In this document: positions 29,530 through 44,964 of the stretch, piece by piece | How the letters are laid out: the number at the start of each line of letters is the position of its first letter | How positions within the stretch are numbered: position 1 is the stretch's first letter | From: Craspedostauros australis | Lineage: Eukaryota > Bacillariophyta > Bacillariophyceae > Mastogloiales > Achnanthaceae | DNA: 64,000 nucleotides | Direction: 5' to 3' | Assembly: GCA_026770025.1 (NCBI GenBank) | Contig: JAMXDE010000003.1 | Coordinates: 3,658,001-3,722,000 of the forward strand | Position numbers and translations under genes: made by a program | The notes under the pieces: model-generated | What the model saw: the letters and a program-made list of their open reading frames with translations, nothing else | The model's database searches: none | What the model was told of the DNA's origin: nothing

Positions 29530-32500
29530 GTTGTGTGGTTATGTTATTTGTGTTTGTATTGGGTTTGTGGATGTTGTTGTGTCAATCCTCGCGGCTTCAC
29601 ACAATCTTTTTCTCTTTGTTCTGGCCTTTGTTTTTGTTTTTCTTGTTTTGCAGATAAGTGAGCTCTTGGCGTCTGTGTGGGGGCAGTCGGTGCCTGTCAG
29701 CGTGCTTCTGCACGGCTGGTTCACACCTCAACTGCTCCAGGGAGCGTGGTGGCTGGAACCTACGCAAACGCCGATCTGTGATGTTCGCGGCCAAACACTT
29801 CTCGGGCTGTTGACACGAGCATGGTACCATGGCCACACGTGTCCATACGAGTAGGAGGAGGTGACGCAGAACGGTGGGCCCATGCTGGGCCGCTGGCGGG
29901 AAGCAACGATGCGAGGCGCACAATCGCCCCTCGCGTTAATTCGTGCTTCTACCACTGCACTGGCGACCCTTAGCGAAGCTGCGTTGTAATGCGTGTGAGT
30001 GTGCGTTTTCGTGTGATGTTCGGGTGGTGTTGGTGTGATACAACTACAAGCACAAAACCGAGTAGGAAGCATTTAAACATCCCAGCATGTGTGTGGCAGA
30101 GGAGTTTGTTCCACAGTACCTGAAACAAAGGTAATAATAGCCTTTCGGCGCATCACAAGCGCCTCCGGCGTTCTGCTCATCGCCGTGAACAAGTTGCGGG
30201 TATGGAAAATGAGAAGCGAATGTGGGGACAGAAAGAAATGTCGCACAGGGAGAGGTAACGACAAAAATCTGGCTTCCCCCAAGTCGAGTTGTGCGTTTTG
30301 ATGGCGCCTTGTGTGACGCACGATCACCGCCGGGTGGGCATGACAGCTGTGTTGCTGCGAACTCCGAGAAACGGAAAGGGATTACTGTGCCCACAAGGGA
30401 GGGAACCTGATCAGTGAAACGAGGTCACGCAAAACGCCGCGACGTGGAACCCCCTGCAAGCGCGGATAAGAGTGGTTGTCGCAATGATACGAACTCACAC
30501 CAACAAGATCAGCAAAGAACTGATCTCTCTTCGCATGGCGGTGGCAACTCTGGTTTGTGGTACTGGAGAAACTGTATGCAGCCAACATGGCGATGAAGCG
30601 CACCAATGGACGCCCTGTGAGCAGCAATGCGCCAAAACCGTTTGTCGGAATGGAACGCAAATACAAGTTGGGATGGCAACATCCAGGATAGCAATCTTAG
30701 GTCTTACTCCACAGGAGGTGAGAGCAACTGCTTCACAAGAGATGCATGCTATGGCTGGACCACTATCAAGACCAACACCACGACCACCGGAACGAACATG
30801 AACATGGTACGGCCAAAGGTGGAGGGTGTACTGCGCGAATGCTCTCCTCTCTATCATGTGGAGTAGTCCATGCAGCACCAGGGCGCATGTCGACTCAAAG
30901 CGAGGAGGGTGGTAGATCAACTCAAACAGAATCCGTGAGAGGCAGGGGAGAGAACCAAGAAAAGTTAGAAAGGCTGTGCTCTGGTGGCGCACCCATCCCA
31001 ACAAACTCATCCATCGCTCACATCCAAGAGAGACAATGTTGTCTGGCCGGCATGGCCCCCCACATACATGCATCTGGCAGCGCAAGACGAAAGGCCAAAG
31101 ATGGGAGCAACAAGGTCCAACCCTCAAATTTCTCACGTGTTGCCCTGGTGTTGTTGGTGTGTCGTAGCTTCTATCATCGTCGTTTTCCGGCCGCGATGGG
31201 CGTTCATCTTCTTGTCTCGCCAAGTTTCTTTGCCCTCGTGGCTTCAGTTCGATCTTGGCCATGGTATGATACATCCATTCCAGGCCACAGCTTCCTCCTG
31301 TTTGCACTCGGCAGCTCACGTCACGTCTGGGCCCATCTCCTCGCAGCTGGTGGAAGATACGACTACTATATGGTACGAGTACAAGGTATTCTGTAATAGA
31401 AGGAAGAGTGCGCTCTGCGGCGTTCCGCCCTTCAAAGTGGAGTATAACAATGCTTCGTTTTTGTGATTTCGTGCTTGTGATGGGAGTATGCAGCCCTGTG
31501 TGCTCTCGCTCCCATGCAAGCATGACATGGTTCATTGGCATCGTTGTGCTTGCAGTGCTTGTAATGCCCGTAGGTACGAATAGAGTATGGTGCCATCCCT
31601 ACACGCAACTACTTCATCCTCCTCCCGCCAATACCTTCATCGGTGTCAGGGATACTAGTATTCATGGTCGAGAGACATGCGCGATCGGCAAGTGTCAGTG
31701 CCAACCGAGGAGGAGCGAAGATGGCGAATACTCTGACTTGCAGAGGCAATGGGAGAACAGCCCCCAGTGTACAACCGCAAAGAGAGCAACAACGTTCGCG
31801 TTGCCTCCTCTTTCTGCCTACCTTGCAGATTGAACTATCATCTCTGCCTCTCCTATTCGGAAACATGCAGAGTGAAGCAGGGGGGTTCGCAGGTACGATT
31901 GGAAACAATCCATCATACTTGGCGTCGGGGCCACAGCTCACCAGCACCAGAGGTCCCGAGACAGCTGTCAAATCAAAGTTCGTCGGAAGACTCGTGCGAG
32001 TACGAACTACGATTATGTCTGGTGAATGTGTGAAGCGTTGCGGTTTCAATCTTATTCGTATTCGGACTCGTGCTCGCGTGGAGATGTGTTCATGCAAGAG
32101 AGGAGTCCACAGGCCCGTGTTCTGCCGAAAGTTAATTGTTGACCTGCCACACAACAAACAAGGAAACAACGAACCAACGAACCACGCTTCCCGTGGATCA
32201 TAAGTACTCGTAGTTTGGTGGAACGAGGCCTACCGCGAAGCCAGCTCTGTGACACCAGGCACCCATACTTCATGTGCCTGCCATGCCACACCTGTGTTTC
32301 TCGCGCCGATCAGCATGTGACCTTCATGTGATGTCTTCTTGCATGTTTCGAGTAGCCGAGCAGGCGTCTTCTGCTCGTTTGGTACAAACATACGAACATG
32401 CCTCCTATGCTTCTTGTATCGGGTTCATTTGATGTTTGGTGCACTGATCTGTTGTTGGCCCTGGCTGTTTGATTGTTTGGTTGCTTCTTCTCCTGGTTGG

Positions 32501-35500
32501 CCTTGATGCGGAAACGAAACCCGCATGCTCCTCGTCGCCCCCCTCCCACTGTGCCACCCATCCAGCGATCGGAATGTCGAGGGAGGCCACCACAACCACG
32601 ACTACTTCGCTTCACCACGAACTACCAATACACAAGGTACTTGCGCGCAGCCGGATGGCCCTGGTGTTCTCGACATGAGCGAAGCCAACCGGCATCTGTG
32701 ACATTGCTGGCGAAAGACGCTCATGCTTCTCCTTTTGCCCAGGACATCCTTGTGTGAGGTTGGATTGGAAAGTTCGTGTGACCCCGTTCTTTCCTTCTTC
32801 ACATTCGAGAGTTCGTTCTCTACTTAGTGGAAGTGGATTTGTTAAGCATACAGATTTATGAATATTATCATAGGGAGGTGCAGTCATCCCTTTGATTGTC
32901 ACATTGTTCCGTTTCGCGTTGATCACATGATCTGAAACTACGAATACGATATCGTGTTGCTACTTCTCGCGAACACGAATAGGAAAAGCATAATAGTTGA
33001 GCTTCTGGACACGCTTGTGGTTCGGATGCGGTCGATGACATGTCCGCCACGTTTTGTCCGCTTGGGTGCACTCAATCACACTCAGAGGAGGCCTGTGTGA
33101 ATCGGAGAAATGCTGTCCTGGAGACTTGCGGCACGACAATCAGGGGTCTTTGTCACATGCTCTTCCACACCCTAACAAACTCAACCGAAGATTCACCTGT
33201 TCCTCTTCGAAATCGACCTTCCTGTTCTGCTGTTGCTCACCTTTCCGTCGACTCTTTGTTCCTTGTTGTCTGCCTTCCGCGCGCTGCCTGCCTCATCGTG
33301 CCCTGTTTGTTGTCATCCTCGTGTTCGTGTTCGTGCTCGTGCGCATTGGCTGGCCAGTTGCTTGTGGAGCCCATACGTGTATGTTATGATCCTTACCAGC
33401 GGCGACATGTGGCCTCACCGAACACAGAGGCGCGCGTTGGTTGATCACATCTGTTGTTCGTTTTGGCGGTCCGATGGCTTTGGTGCCCTGTTCGCATGTT
33501 CGAGAGGCGAATGACGTGAAATATTCCCATCTAAATCGAGCATCGTGCGATGGATACGCCCAGCTCTGCACCTTCGCGCGTAACAGTGAAGCCAGACCCG
33601 CATCTGCGCCACACGGAATGTGCGTCTTGTGACGCTTCGACAAGGACATAACCCTTTGTGACGGAATGTAGCGCATCATTGGCCGGCAACGCTGCGAACA
33701 CGTATCGCGACGAGGCGTGATGAAGAAGGTTTGTCGAATGCAGGGTCGTGTTCGGCTTGTGACATCGATTGGTCCACAGAGAACTCGTTGCAAACCCGCA
33801 TCTGAATCCCAAAGGCGCCGCTTTGTTAGCCCCAGCCAGCTTCTGTCAACGAAACGGAGAATGTTCTGCGGGCGCTTTGGCTCTTCGCTACTGCTCGTTC
33901 TTTGGCCCATAGTTTTCAGCTACTCGTGTCCATCAGCACCACGCATTTGCTTTCTCTGTTGTTGTCCCAATTGTCGGTCACAATTCCTCCGATTGCGATC
34001 TCGCCACTCCTGAGGTTGTTGTTGTCGTTGGTGTCATCGTCGTCGTCGTTTGGCAAACAACAAGGACGAGCATCGGCCATCGGTCATCACTTGTGAAAGA
34101 TCAGAGCAAGCAGAGAGGCAGAGTCTCTGGAATGTTGATCGTGCTTGCGGATGTTGCGTGGTGTGCCGCGCTGTGCTTCGCTGTGCGAGATGAACCTCAA
34201 GAGACGCGCTACGAAAGGAATTTCGTGAGTGTGCTTGCTTAGAACACAAAGATGCGAGTGGATCGGGCCCTCGCCTTCGCCTCTGTAAACGCATACACCA
34301 CAACGTCCCATCGCCACCCTCGTTCGGGTTGCTGCCCGTCTTCCATCAGGTGTGTCTATGTGCGGCATCGCGTCAAAGGTACTCAAGATCGAGAGATGTC
34401 AGGACTGGCTGATACAAGTGCAGTGTTGCTGACAAGAACCAAAAGGATGTCGAATGAGGTCGCCCATCGCTTCGTCGGCACTTCCTGGCAGTCTCCCTTG
34501 TCGGATGCGCCGAAGCCACGGAGACGAAGGCGCACGACGTTCGCATCGTTGCTGTTCTTTCGCTTGTTTCGTTTCCACACCAAAGTGGTTTGACAAAACC
34601 ATCGGGACAAACATTTGCAGCAGAAAGGCTGAAGCTGGGAAGTCGCCGTGGATGATGGCGACGGTGGCGACGTTGACACTCACATGGCGTTGGTGACAGC
34701 TACCTTCGCGGTACTGTCGGGTCGCATTCTTGTCGATGCCGTTGTTGCCGTTTGCACTTACATGCTCCGTCCCCTTTTGATGGATTCGTTGGTTGATTCG
34801 TTTGTTCGTTCTGATGCCCAGCGGCATTGATGAATGCGGTCGTGGGTTCATACAAATAGTACTTTGCTCCTTACCATGCGCTGTGTGTGGTATGACCTAC
34901 CGATGCGTCCGCACGTGCATACTCGCACTGTAACCGTAACCGCAACATGCCTGCGCTCGTATTCGTATGACTGTTGACTGTGTCCGTCGCACGCAATCAT
35001 GCCAGGGCATGCAGCGTGCGGCAGCAGACGATCGAGCTCGTGCTGAAACGAGAGGGGGAACCAGCAGAAGCGCAAACCCTCGTTGACGTCCACAGCCATG
35101 AAACGGGCCTGGAAAGGAATTGGCATTCTTGCCGCGAAACCAGAGAATGGCCGTGTGATGGTCAGCAAGATCTCAAGAACATGAAGCATCGTTCTTCATG
35201 AGGCACCGCCAGAATACGACTAGGCAATGCTTCCCAGCTTCGCAAAGGCACTCCTATTCGCAAGCTTCACACTTCTTCAAAGGAGTGTGGTACATCCCTG
35301 TCCTTTCGCTTTTCGCGTGGGCGACCCACTGCCGTGCCAAACATGCCAAACATGCCACACAGACACTCCACCACGCCCGGACTCGCACCACGCTCTATGC
35401 TCGCTGCGGTGGGGTGCCCATGGATGGTTCCAAGTGGAGAAAGATGCAAAATCGGAGCACCATCATCCTGGCGCGCTTCGTTTATTGGTATTCCACTAAT

Positions 35501-35596
35501 ACAAGTATGGGATTGGTGACGACTTCTCCACAACGGCTATTTGATGTGCCCGAGTGTGTGTTCTGTGCCTGCCCCACCGATCGACCGGACGTGCGT

Positions 35597-35624
35597 GGAT
35601 GGATGGATGGATGGATGGATGGAT
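35597..35624. repeat. (GGAT)7 microsatellite
   Basis: Seven exact GGAT units, ending directly at a TACGAGTA motif (35626-35633), about 180 bp beyond the gyrase B stop codon. Confidence 0.92.
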
Positions 35625-35808
35625 GTACGAGTATGGGTGCAACTGCCCGAGCAATATCTGCCGCTCTCTTTGGAGTGCTGCATAGCCTCTTCTGATCGCA
35701 GCAGCAGCCGACGTCCCACCTCGCCATCATGAACGCACACAATGTCTTGCTTGCGGCAAGAGTATGAACTCATGCGATTATTCACCTGTTACATTAGATC
35801 GTTATGTG

Positions 35809-40075
<4,267 letters not shown>

Positions 40076-42181
40076 TCACACGATGGTTGTGGGAGCGCCT
40101 GGCCTGAACAAGGAGGACGAGAATGCCAGATTTGAGACGAAGCGTTGTCCCTGCTGGAGCCGGCTCAGATGGTTCTTGCGGCGCCTGGATGCCGACTTGT
40201 GTTCATTATTAGTTCCAGCACAGGTAATGATGGAGCTGGGGAGATGCAAATGATCATGATCACCAGGGTGATTTGTCTTCTCTTGCAGCGGGGGGCGCTT
40301 CGCACCGATGCTCGGCGACTTCAGGAACTCCAAGATGCGGCCTCTTCTGCCGTTCTCATCGCATTGCAGCAGGTCTCGCGATAAGTTTCGTGGGGCCATG
40401 GAAGATGGTGGACTGATCGTCGATGGCTGGAGCGTGCCGATCATCTGGCTCGAGCGCAACTCTGGCGAATGGTTACGTTTGCTGTTCGCAAGGCCCAGTG
40501 GCAGGGGTGGAAGCATTCTGGCGCGTTCGTCAAAAGGGCCTGAAGCTGCTGATGCTGCTCCTGAAGTCGTTTCGATGGCGGGTTTGGTTGCCACGGGAGT
40601 ATTTCCCGCGCGCATGGCCGTTTTCGGTGGGGTGCCATGTGGAAGAGGTGGACGTAGTGTTCTGTAGCGGCCATTGATCATTGGAGTGGTAGATTGGGTG
40701 ACCGATGTCAACGTCGCGCTTGTTGTGTGCGTTGTCGCAATTGCTGTTGTATGTGTCGCTGTTGTTGCATGCGTTGCATGCGTTGCTGGATTAGAGATCG
40801 CTGGCGATGGACGAAAGCACACCAATTTTCCAATCGGGTGCACCGCGCGCGATGCCGCATTGGTTGGCTTGATTTCAGGCTTCGTTTTGCTGCGGTGTTT
40901 GCTCCCGTTCCTGTCCCTACTCCTGCTTCTGCTCTTGCTCCTTCTCTTGTCCTTTCCATCGGTCATCGGCTTACGCTCCAACTGCCTTGTCCTGGCGGTG
41001 AACCCGCGACCATTCTGCCTGCGACTGTCGTTCCTGCCGCCGTCAATGTTGCCAGCGCCCTTCCTATTGCTGCTGGTTCTGTGGTCGCCAACCGGCGTTG
41101 TTGGACGTACAACAAACTTGCGCAAAGGTGATGAGTTCAATGGCATGGAACGTTGGTATCTGGAAGCTTTCCAGGAGCCACGATTTGGTGCGTCCACATC
41201 CGCATTTGCGTCTGCATTGGCAGGTGTAGATGGTGAGGTTGCGGAACAAACGTTGACTGGCTTCTTGTCAATCTGCATGTCAAGATCCTCGAACGCAGAT
41301 ACGAATTCAGATCCGTACACAAGCGACTCCTCCGTGGCCAGAGTGTCAGGCGTGGTGGGCACGACGTGAAAGCGAGAAGACGGCGAAAAGACGAGGTCTG
41401 CATCATCAGCTCGCCGATGCCTCCTTCGCTGTTGCTGTCCTTTTGGTGGTGGCTGCGGTTGCGTTGGCTCATGCAAGTCCGAGTCCGAGTATGAGTCCGA
41501 GTGTGAGTGCGAGCTAGCGTCGGTGTTTGGTGCCGATTTGCTTTGCTTGCGACGTTGATGCTGTCTGCTATGGCGTCGCCGCTGTTGGTCTGTGTAGCTG
41601 ACGCGCAGCTCGTCGTGCTTGTGTCTGTTGTGTTGATCGGCGTCGGAACGATCTGGGGAGTAATCAAGTGACATCGAGCTGTTCTTGTCTTTGGCATTGC
41701 TGCATGTCGCCTGCCCTTCCCACGTGTCGGCGATGTTATCCTCGAAGTCTGCCTTGCAACACGCCACGTCAATGATGAAGCCCATGATGAAATCTGATAG
41801 ATCCCCAGCGCGCAAGCTCGGCATCTTGGGCTCGGGTGACCTGCGACGTCGTCTCTGCTGTCCCCGCCGCCGTCGGCGTCTCCGTTGCTGCCGTTCGGCA
41901 TCGTGTCGGTCGGTGCCAGAGCGGCTGGAAGCATTGCGTTTATCTGTGCCTGTGTTGCCATCGACATTGGCATCGACGTCGACGTCGGCGCCCGCAGTTG
42001 CGGCATGGTCGTTCTGCTTCCTCATCGGAAACCACGTGCTTTTCTGAGCGCCACGAGTTTGCCGGCGCATGTTGATCCCTGAAAAGAACGACGCCATCGT
42101 CGTCTGGTCGAACATCCTGTTGGTACTCGTGCTATGACTATGGAAAGGGCGTGAGCACGGGGATGATGCATGATGATGCAT
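40076..42181 (-). CDS. hypothetical basic, Ser/Arg-rich protein (about 700 aa)
   Basis: 701 aa from the first ATG at 42181 (MHHHASSP); ATG 42115 (MFDQTTMASFF) is an equally good start. I recognise no family. The N-terminal third has RQQRRRRRRRRGQQRRRRRS, then a short hydrophobic and conserved-looking segment MPSLRAGDLSDFIMGFIIDV. The centre has RSKSRSRSRDRN, an SR-type run, and a Thr/His/Ala-rich repeat (ATHATHATTATHTT). The end is basic. A nuclear RNA-associated role would fit the SR and Arg runs but is only an inference. The DLSDFIMGF segment is the best place to look for a family. The promoter faces the E2F/MYB-like cluster at 42873-43066. Confidence 0.7.
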   Translation of the reverse strand: MHHHASSPCSRPFHSHSTSTNRMFDQTTMASFFSGINMRRQTRGAQKSTWFPMRKQNDHAATAGADVDVDANVDGNTGTDKRNASSRSGTDRHDAERQQRRRRRRRGQQRRRRRSPEPKMPSLRAGDLSDFIMGFIIDVACCKADFEDNIADTWEGQATCSNAKDKNSSMSLDYSPDRSDADQHNRHKHDELRVSYTDQQRRRHSRQHQRRKQSKSAPNTDASSHSHSDSYSDSDLHEPTQPQPPPKGQQQRRRHRRADDADLVFSPSSRFHVVPTTPDTLATEESLVYGSEFVSAFEDLDMQIDKKPVNVCSATSPSTPANADANADVDAPNRGSWKASRYQRSMPLNSSPLRKFVVRPTTPVGDHRTSSNRKGAGNIDGGRNDSRRQNGRGFTARTRQLERKPMTDGKDKRRSKSRSRSRDRNGSKHRSKTKPEIKPTNAASRAVHPIGKLVCFRPSPAISNPATHATHATTATHTTAIATTHTTSATLTSVTQSTTPMINGRYRTLRPPLPHGTPPKTAMRAGNTPVATKPAIETTSGAASAASGPFDERARMLPPLPLGLANSKRNHSPELRSSQMIGTLQPSTISPPSSMAPRNLSRDLLQCDENGRRGRILEFLKSPSIGAKRPPLQEKTNHPGDHDHLHLPSSIITCAGTNNEHKSASRRRKNHLSRLQQGQRFVSNLAFSSSLFRPGAPTTIV

Positions 42182-43950
42182 GAGCGAAAGGAATATAGGT
42201 GTGTTGTCCAAGCAATGTGGACGGAGCGCCGTGAGAATCGATCAGTATTGCAGGCAGAATGATGGCACTGGCAGAAGTGCGGACATCAATGATGTTGAGC
42301 GACGCGTGTCCTCTGAGACATATAATACGTGGAAGACTCACTTGTGTTCGGACTTGTTGTGGGTCTCTGGCTCCTTCGTTGAGACTGTCGTGCCGTGGAG
42401 TATACTACAGAAGGTGTGTATTACTACTAGTAGGTGCGATGGACCAGTACGCGCCACGCTGGAATAGAGAGGAGTGTCGAGTGGAGTAGAGTGATGGCTG
42501 ATTGTTCACTTCCGCTGCTCCGCCTTTGCATGAGATGTGCCTTGGTTGCAGATGGGTTGGTGGAAAGATTTACAAGGGTTGTGGGAATTGTGGCCGCGAA
42601 CACGGTGCATGCATGAACGGGCTGCAGGCACGCGTCGATGCTCATGCCATCATTGCTGTTGGTCATGGTACCACCGCATGGTGCGAAGAACATGACACGA
42701 CAACAGAACACAACACAAAACGCGGCCAGAGATGGTGTCGGAGGCAGAGAGCCAAGAAGCACCCCAAAAAACACGAGGTCGTGGGACACAAGAATGGCAA
42801 CATCCAAGTGACACAATTGTGCCTTTGCGTCGCGCCTGTGGAGCGCACATTGAAGAGTTGGCACAACCATGGTTGGCGGGAAAGAGATGCTCTTGATGGT
42901 GTGATGTGGAAGCTGAGGTCGGTGTGCGCCAATTGGAGTCGAAGCGACAGTCATTGTAACGCTTGTGTGAAGTTCAAAATTGGCGCCAAAACTCAGTCTA
43001 ACTGCTCAGTTGGCATTGTAACGGTTGACTCATTTGACCGTTATTGAATGGAATTGGCGCTTTTTGCAAAGATTCATGGACATCGGCACAAGACGGCAGA
43101 AAAACAACATGTGGAATTCTCTGTCCTTTGGAAGACATGCAGACTCGCGACTTGTTGGATGGCGCTGCCCGCTGCCAATCAACCAGTCGTTTTCCAACGT
43201 GTCGACAATGTCCATCGTTAAACAGACGTTATTCTTGTGTGTTGTGTTAATGGACACGAGGACTGTGCTCGCGCCATCGTGCGATGACACCTGCGAGATT
43301 TGAAACTTCTTGACGTTTCTGAGTCATCGCAGGACAGAAGGAACACAACGAAACTATCACGCGATGCTTGGTTTTGATTGGACAGCGAACTCATCTCCTC
43401 AACCTGCCGTCTTCCGTCGCGCGTGTGCGCACCCACGACGAAGAAGGCCTCCGTTTTGTTGTTTTGCGTGGTTTTGTGTGGGGAACGCATTGGAATGCGG
43501 TCTGGAGGAACGAACGGAGCAGATGCGGAAGGCTGGGACACGACAGAACACGGGAACAATGCGAAGGGCAACGCGCTCCGTGGGAATCACACCTTCTTCT
43601 TGTGTAAGCGTTTGCGCATTTGCATGTGTTCGTGTGTGCATCTGTTGGATGGTGTAATGGTGTTTGCGTGAAAATATCAGTACTTGCAATCAATAGCAAG
43701 CACAACAGGTAGGTGAAAAGCAACGCTGAAATAAAATATTCCACCGACTCCCAAACTGCATCGGCAACAACAACCTTCTCCGTTTGTTGCTTCCGAGGCC
43801 AGTCCTTTGCACCTTCTCCCAAATCAGCAACCACAACAGGCACAACAATCACAATAACAACCACAGCCACACCGACTCGTGGACCCCATCGAGCCTCATC
43901 GAGAGAAAGAGGAACGAAGCCACCAATCGACGCAACCAATCGAAGCAACT
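42182..43950. other. divergent intergenic spacer before the desaturase
   Basis: 1.77 kb between the ATGs of the basic protein (-) and the sphingolipid desaturase (+). Apart from the regulatory-looking cluster at 42873-43066 it holds no credible gene. The 150 bp before the desaturase ATG are rich in CAACCACA words, a likely 5' leader. Confidence 0.45.
42873..43066. promoter_or_regulatory. cluster of E2F-like and MYB-like recognition sites
   Basis: Seen: TTGGCGGGAAA (42873-42883), GCGCCAA (about 42927), the palindromic TTGGCGCCAAAA (about 42980-42991) and TTGGCGCTTTTT (about 43053-43064), all fitting E2F/DP-type cores. Between the last two lie TAACTG, CAGTTG, TAACGG and CCGTTA, four matches to the MYB core YAACKG in about 60 bp, including the palindrome AACTGCTCAGTT. 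The site lies about 0.7 kb from the ATG of the minus-strand gene and 0.9 kb from the desaturase ATG. Site function is inferred from consensus only. Confidence 0.4.
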
Positions 43951-44964
43951 ATGGGAGCCACAGTCTCAACCACGGCATTCCATCGCGAAGAGTCCGATGA
44001 ACCGCACAAGTCGCGACGATCAGCCATCCTGGCCAAGCACCCCGAGATCAAGGAGCTGTACGGACCTGACATCCGCACGTTCCCCGTGATCCTCATGATC
44101 ATCGCCGCGCAGGTCTCCATGGCCGTGTTCGCGGCCACCGCGCTGCACGACCAGCCGTGGAAGTACTTCCTGCTGGCCTACACCCTCGGCGGCACCCTGA
44201 CTCACTGGCTCTCCCTCGGAAACCACGAGCTCAGCCACAACCTCTGCTTCAAGAACACCTTCCACAACGAGCTCCTCGGCATGCTCGCCAACTGCGGCCA
44301 GGGACTGCCCTCCGCCGTCACCTTCAAGCGATACCACATGGAGCACCACTACTCGCAGGGCGTGGACGTCATCGACGTCGATGTGCCCACCGACTGGGAG
44401 GGAGACTTCTTCAACTCCGCGCCGAAGAAGGTCCTCTGGGTCCTCATGCAGCCGCTCTTCTACGCCATCCGACCGCTCGTCGTCAACCCCAAGGACCCCT
44501 GCTGGAAGGAGGCCATGAACTTCGTCACCACCTTCGCCTTCAACTTCGCCCTCGCCCACTTCGTCAACTGGAAGGCGCCGGTCTTCAACATCGCCTCCAC
44601 CCTCCTCGGCATGGGTCTGCACCCAGTCGCCGGACACTTCATCTCCGAGCACTACGTCTTCGTGCCTGGCCAGGAGACCTACAGCTACTACGGATGGCTC
44701 AACCTCGTCACCTTCAATGTCGGATACCACAACGAGCACCACGACTTCCCGCGCGTCTCGGGATTCCGACTGCCGCAGGTGCGCAAGATCGCATCCGAGT
44801 TCTACGACCCGCTCCACTCCTACGACTCCTGGAGCGGCGTCATCTATGACTACATCGTCCGTCAGGACTTGGGACCGTACGCCAGAATAAAGAGAGCCAA
44901 CAAGAAGGTCCTCGACGAAAAGCAGATGGCGGACAACATCCTCAGCGGCAAGAAGGTCGACTAA
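43951..44964 (+). CDS. DEGS: sphingolipid (dihydroceramide) delta-4 desaturase
   Basis: 337 aa from ATG 43951 (MGATVSTTAF); an upstream open frame lacks an ATG. The enzyme introduces the 4,5-trans double bond into dihydroceramide in the ER membrane, using cytochrome b5. The N-terminal MGATVS has Gly2, as in the N-myristoylated animal DEGS1, followed by AILAKHPEIKELYG, the DEGS N-terminal domain. The three His boxes are present: HELSHN (about 88-93), HMEHH (about 129-133) and HNEHHD (about 262-267), with four hydrophobic segments and the family block GHFISEHYVF. Length equals the family norm. Third codon positions are overwhelmingly C or G (CTC, AAC, GCC, GTC), unlike neighbouring genes, which suggests strong expression or a distinct origin. 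The identification is very secure. Confidence 0.96.
   Translation: MGATVSTTAFHREESDEPHKSRRSAILAKHPEIKELYGPDIRTFPVILMIIAAQVSMAVFAATALHDQPWKYFLLAYTLGGTLTHWLSLGNHELSHNLCFKNTFHNELLGMLANCGQGLPSAVTFKRYHMEHHYSQGVDVIDVDVPTDWEGDFFNSAPKKVLWVLMQPLFYAIRPLVVNPKDPCWKEAMNFVTTFAFNFALAHFVNWKAPVFNIASTLLGMGLHPVAGHFISEHYVFVPGQETYSYYGWLNLVTFNVGYHNEHHDFPRVSGFRLPQVRKIASEFYDPLHSYDSWSGVIYDYIVRQDLGPYARIKRANKKVLDEKQMADNILSGKKVD

Larger units (their letters stand above)
29202..35808. other. gene-poor stretch, no credible coding sequence
   Basis: 6.6 kb, the longest stretch without a supported gene. The frame at 30495-31541 (minus, 348 codons) and that at 33293-33910 (minus) lack any family resemblance and have a non-coding look. 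It holds a (CT)n run (29507-29529), (GGAT)7 (35597-35624), and dispersed-motif copies at 29846, 31358, 31374, 32205, 35215 and 35626. The right end must hold the gyrase B 3' flank and the left end the promoter of the helical-repeat gene. Confidence 0.4.

Noticed and set aside
30495-31541. 348-codon minus-strand frame with an ATG
   Set aside because: Despite its length, the product is rich in Cys, His, Trp and Arg without pattern, which resembles translated spacer DNA. No motif was recognised.
33293-33910. 205-codon minus-strand frame
   Set aside because: No family resemblance and no conserved-looking core; surrounded by other chance frames.
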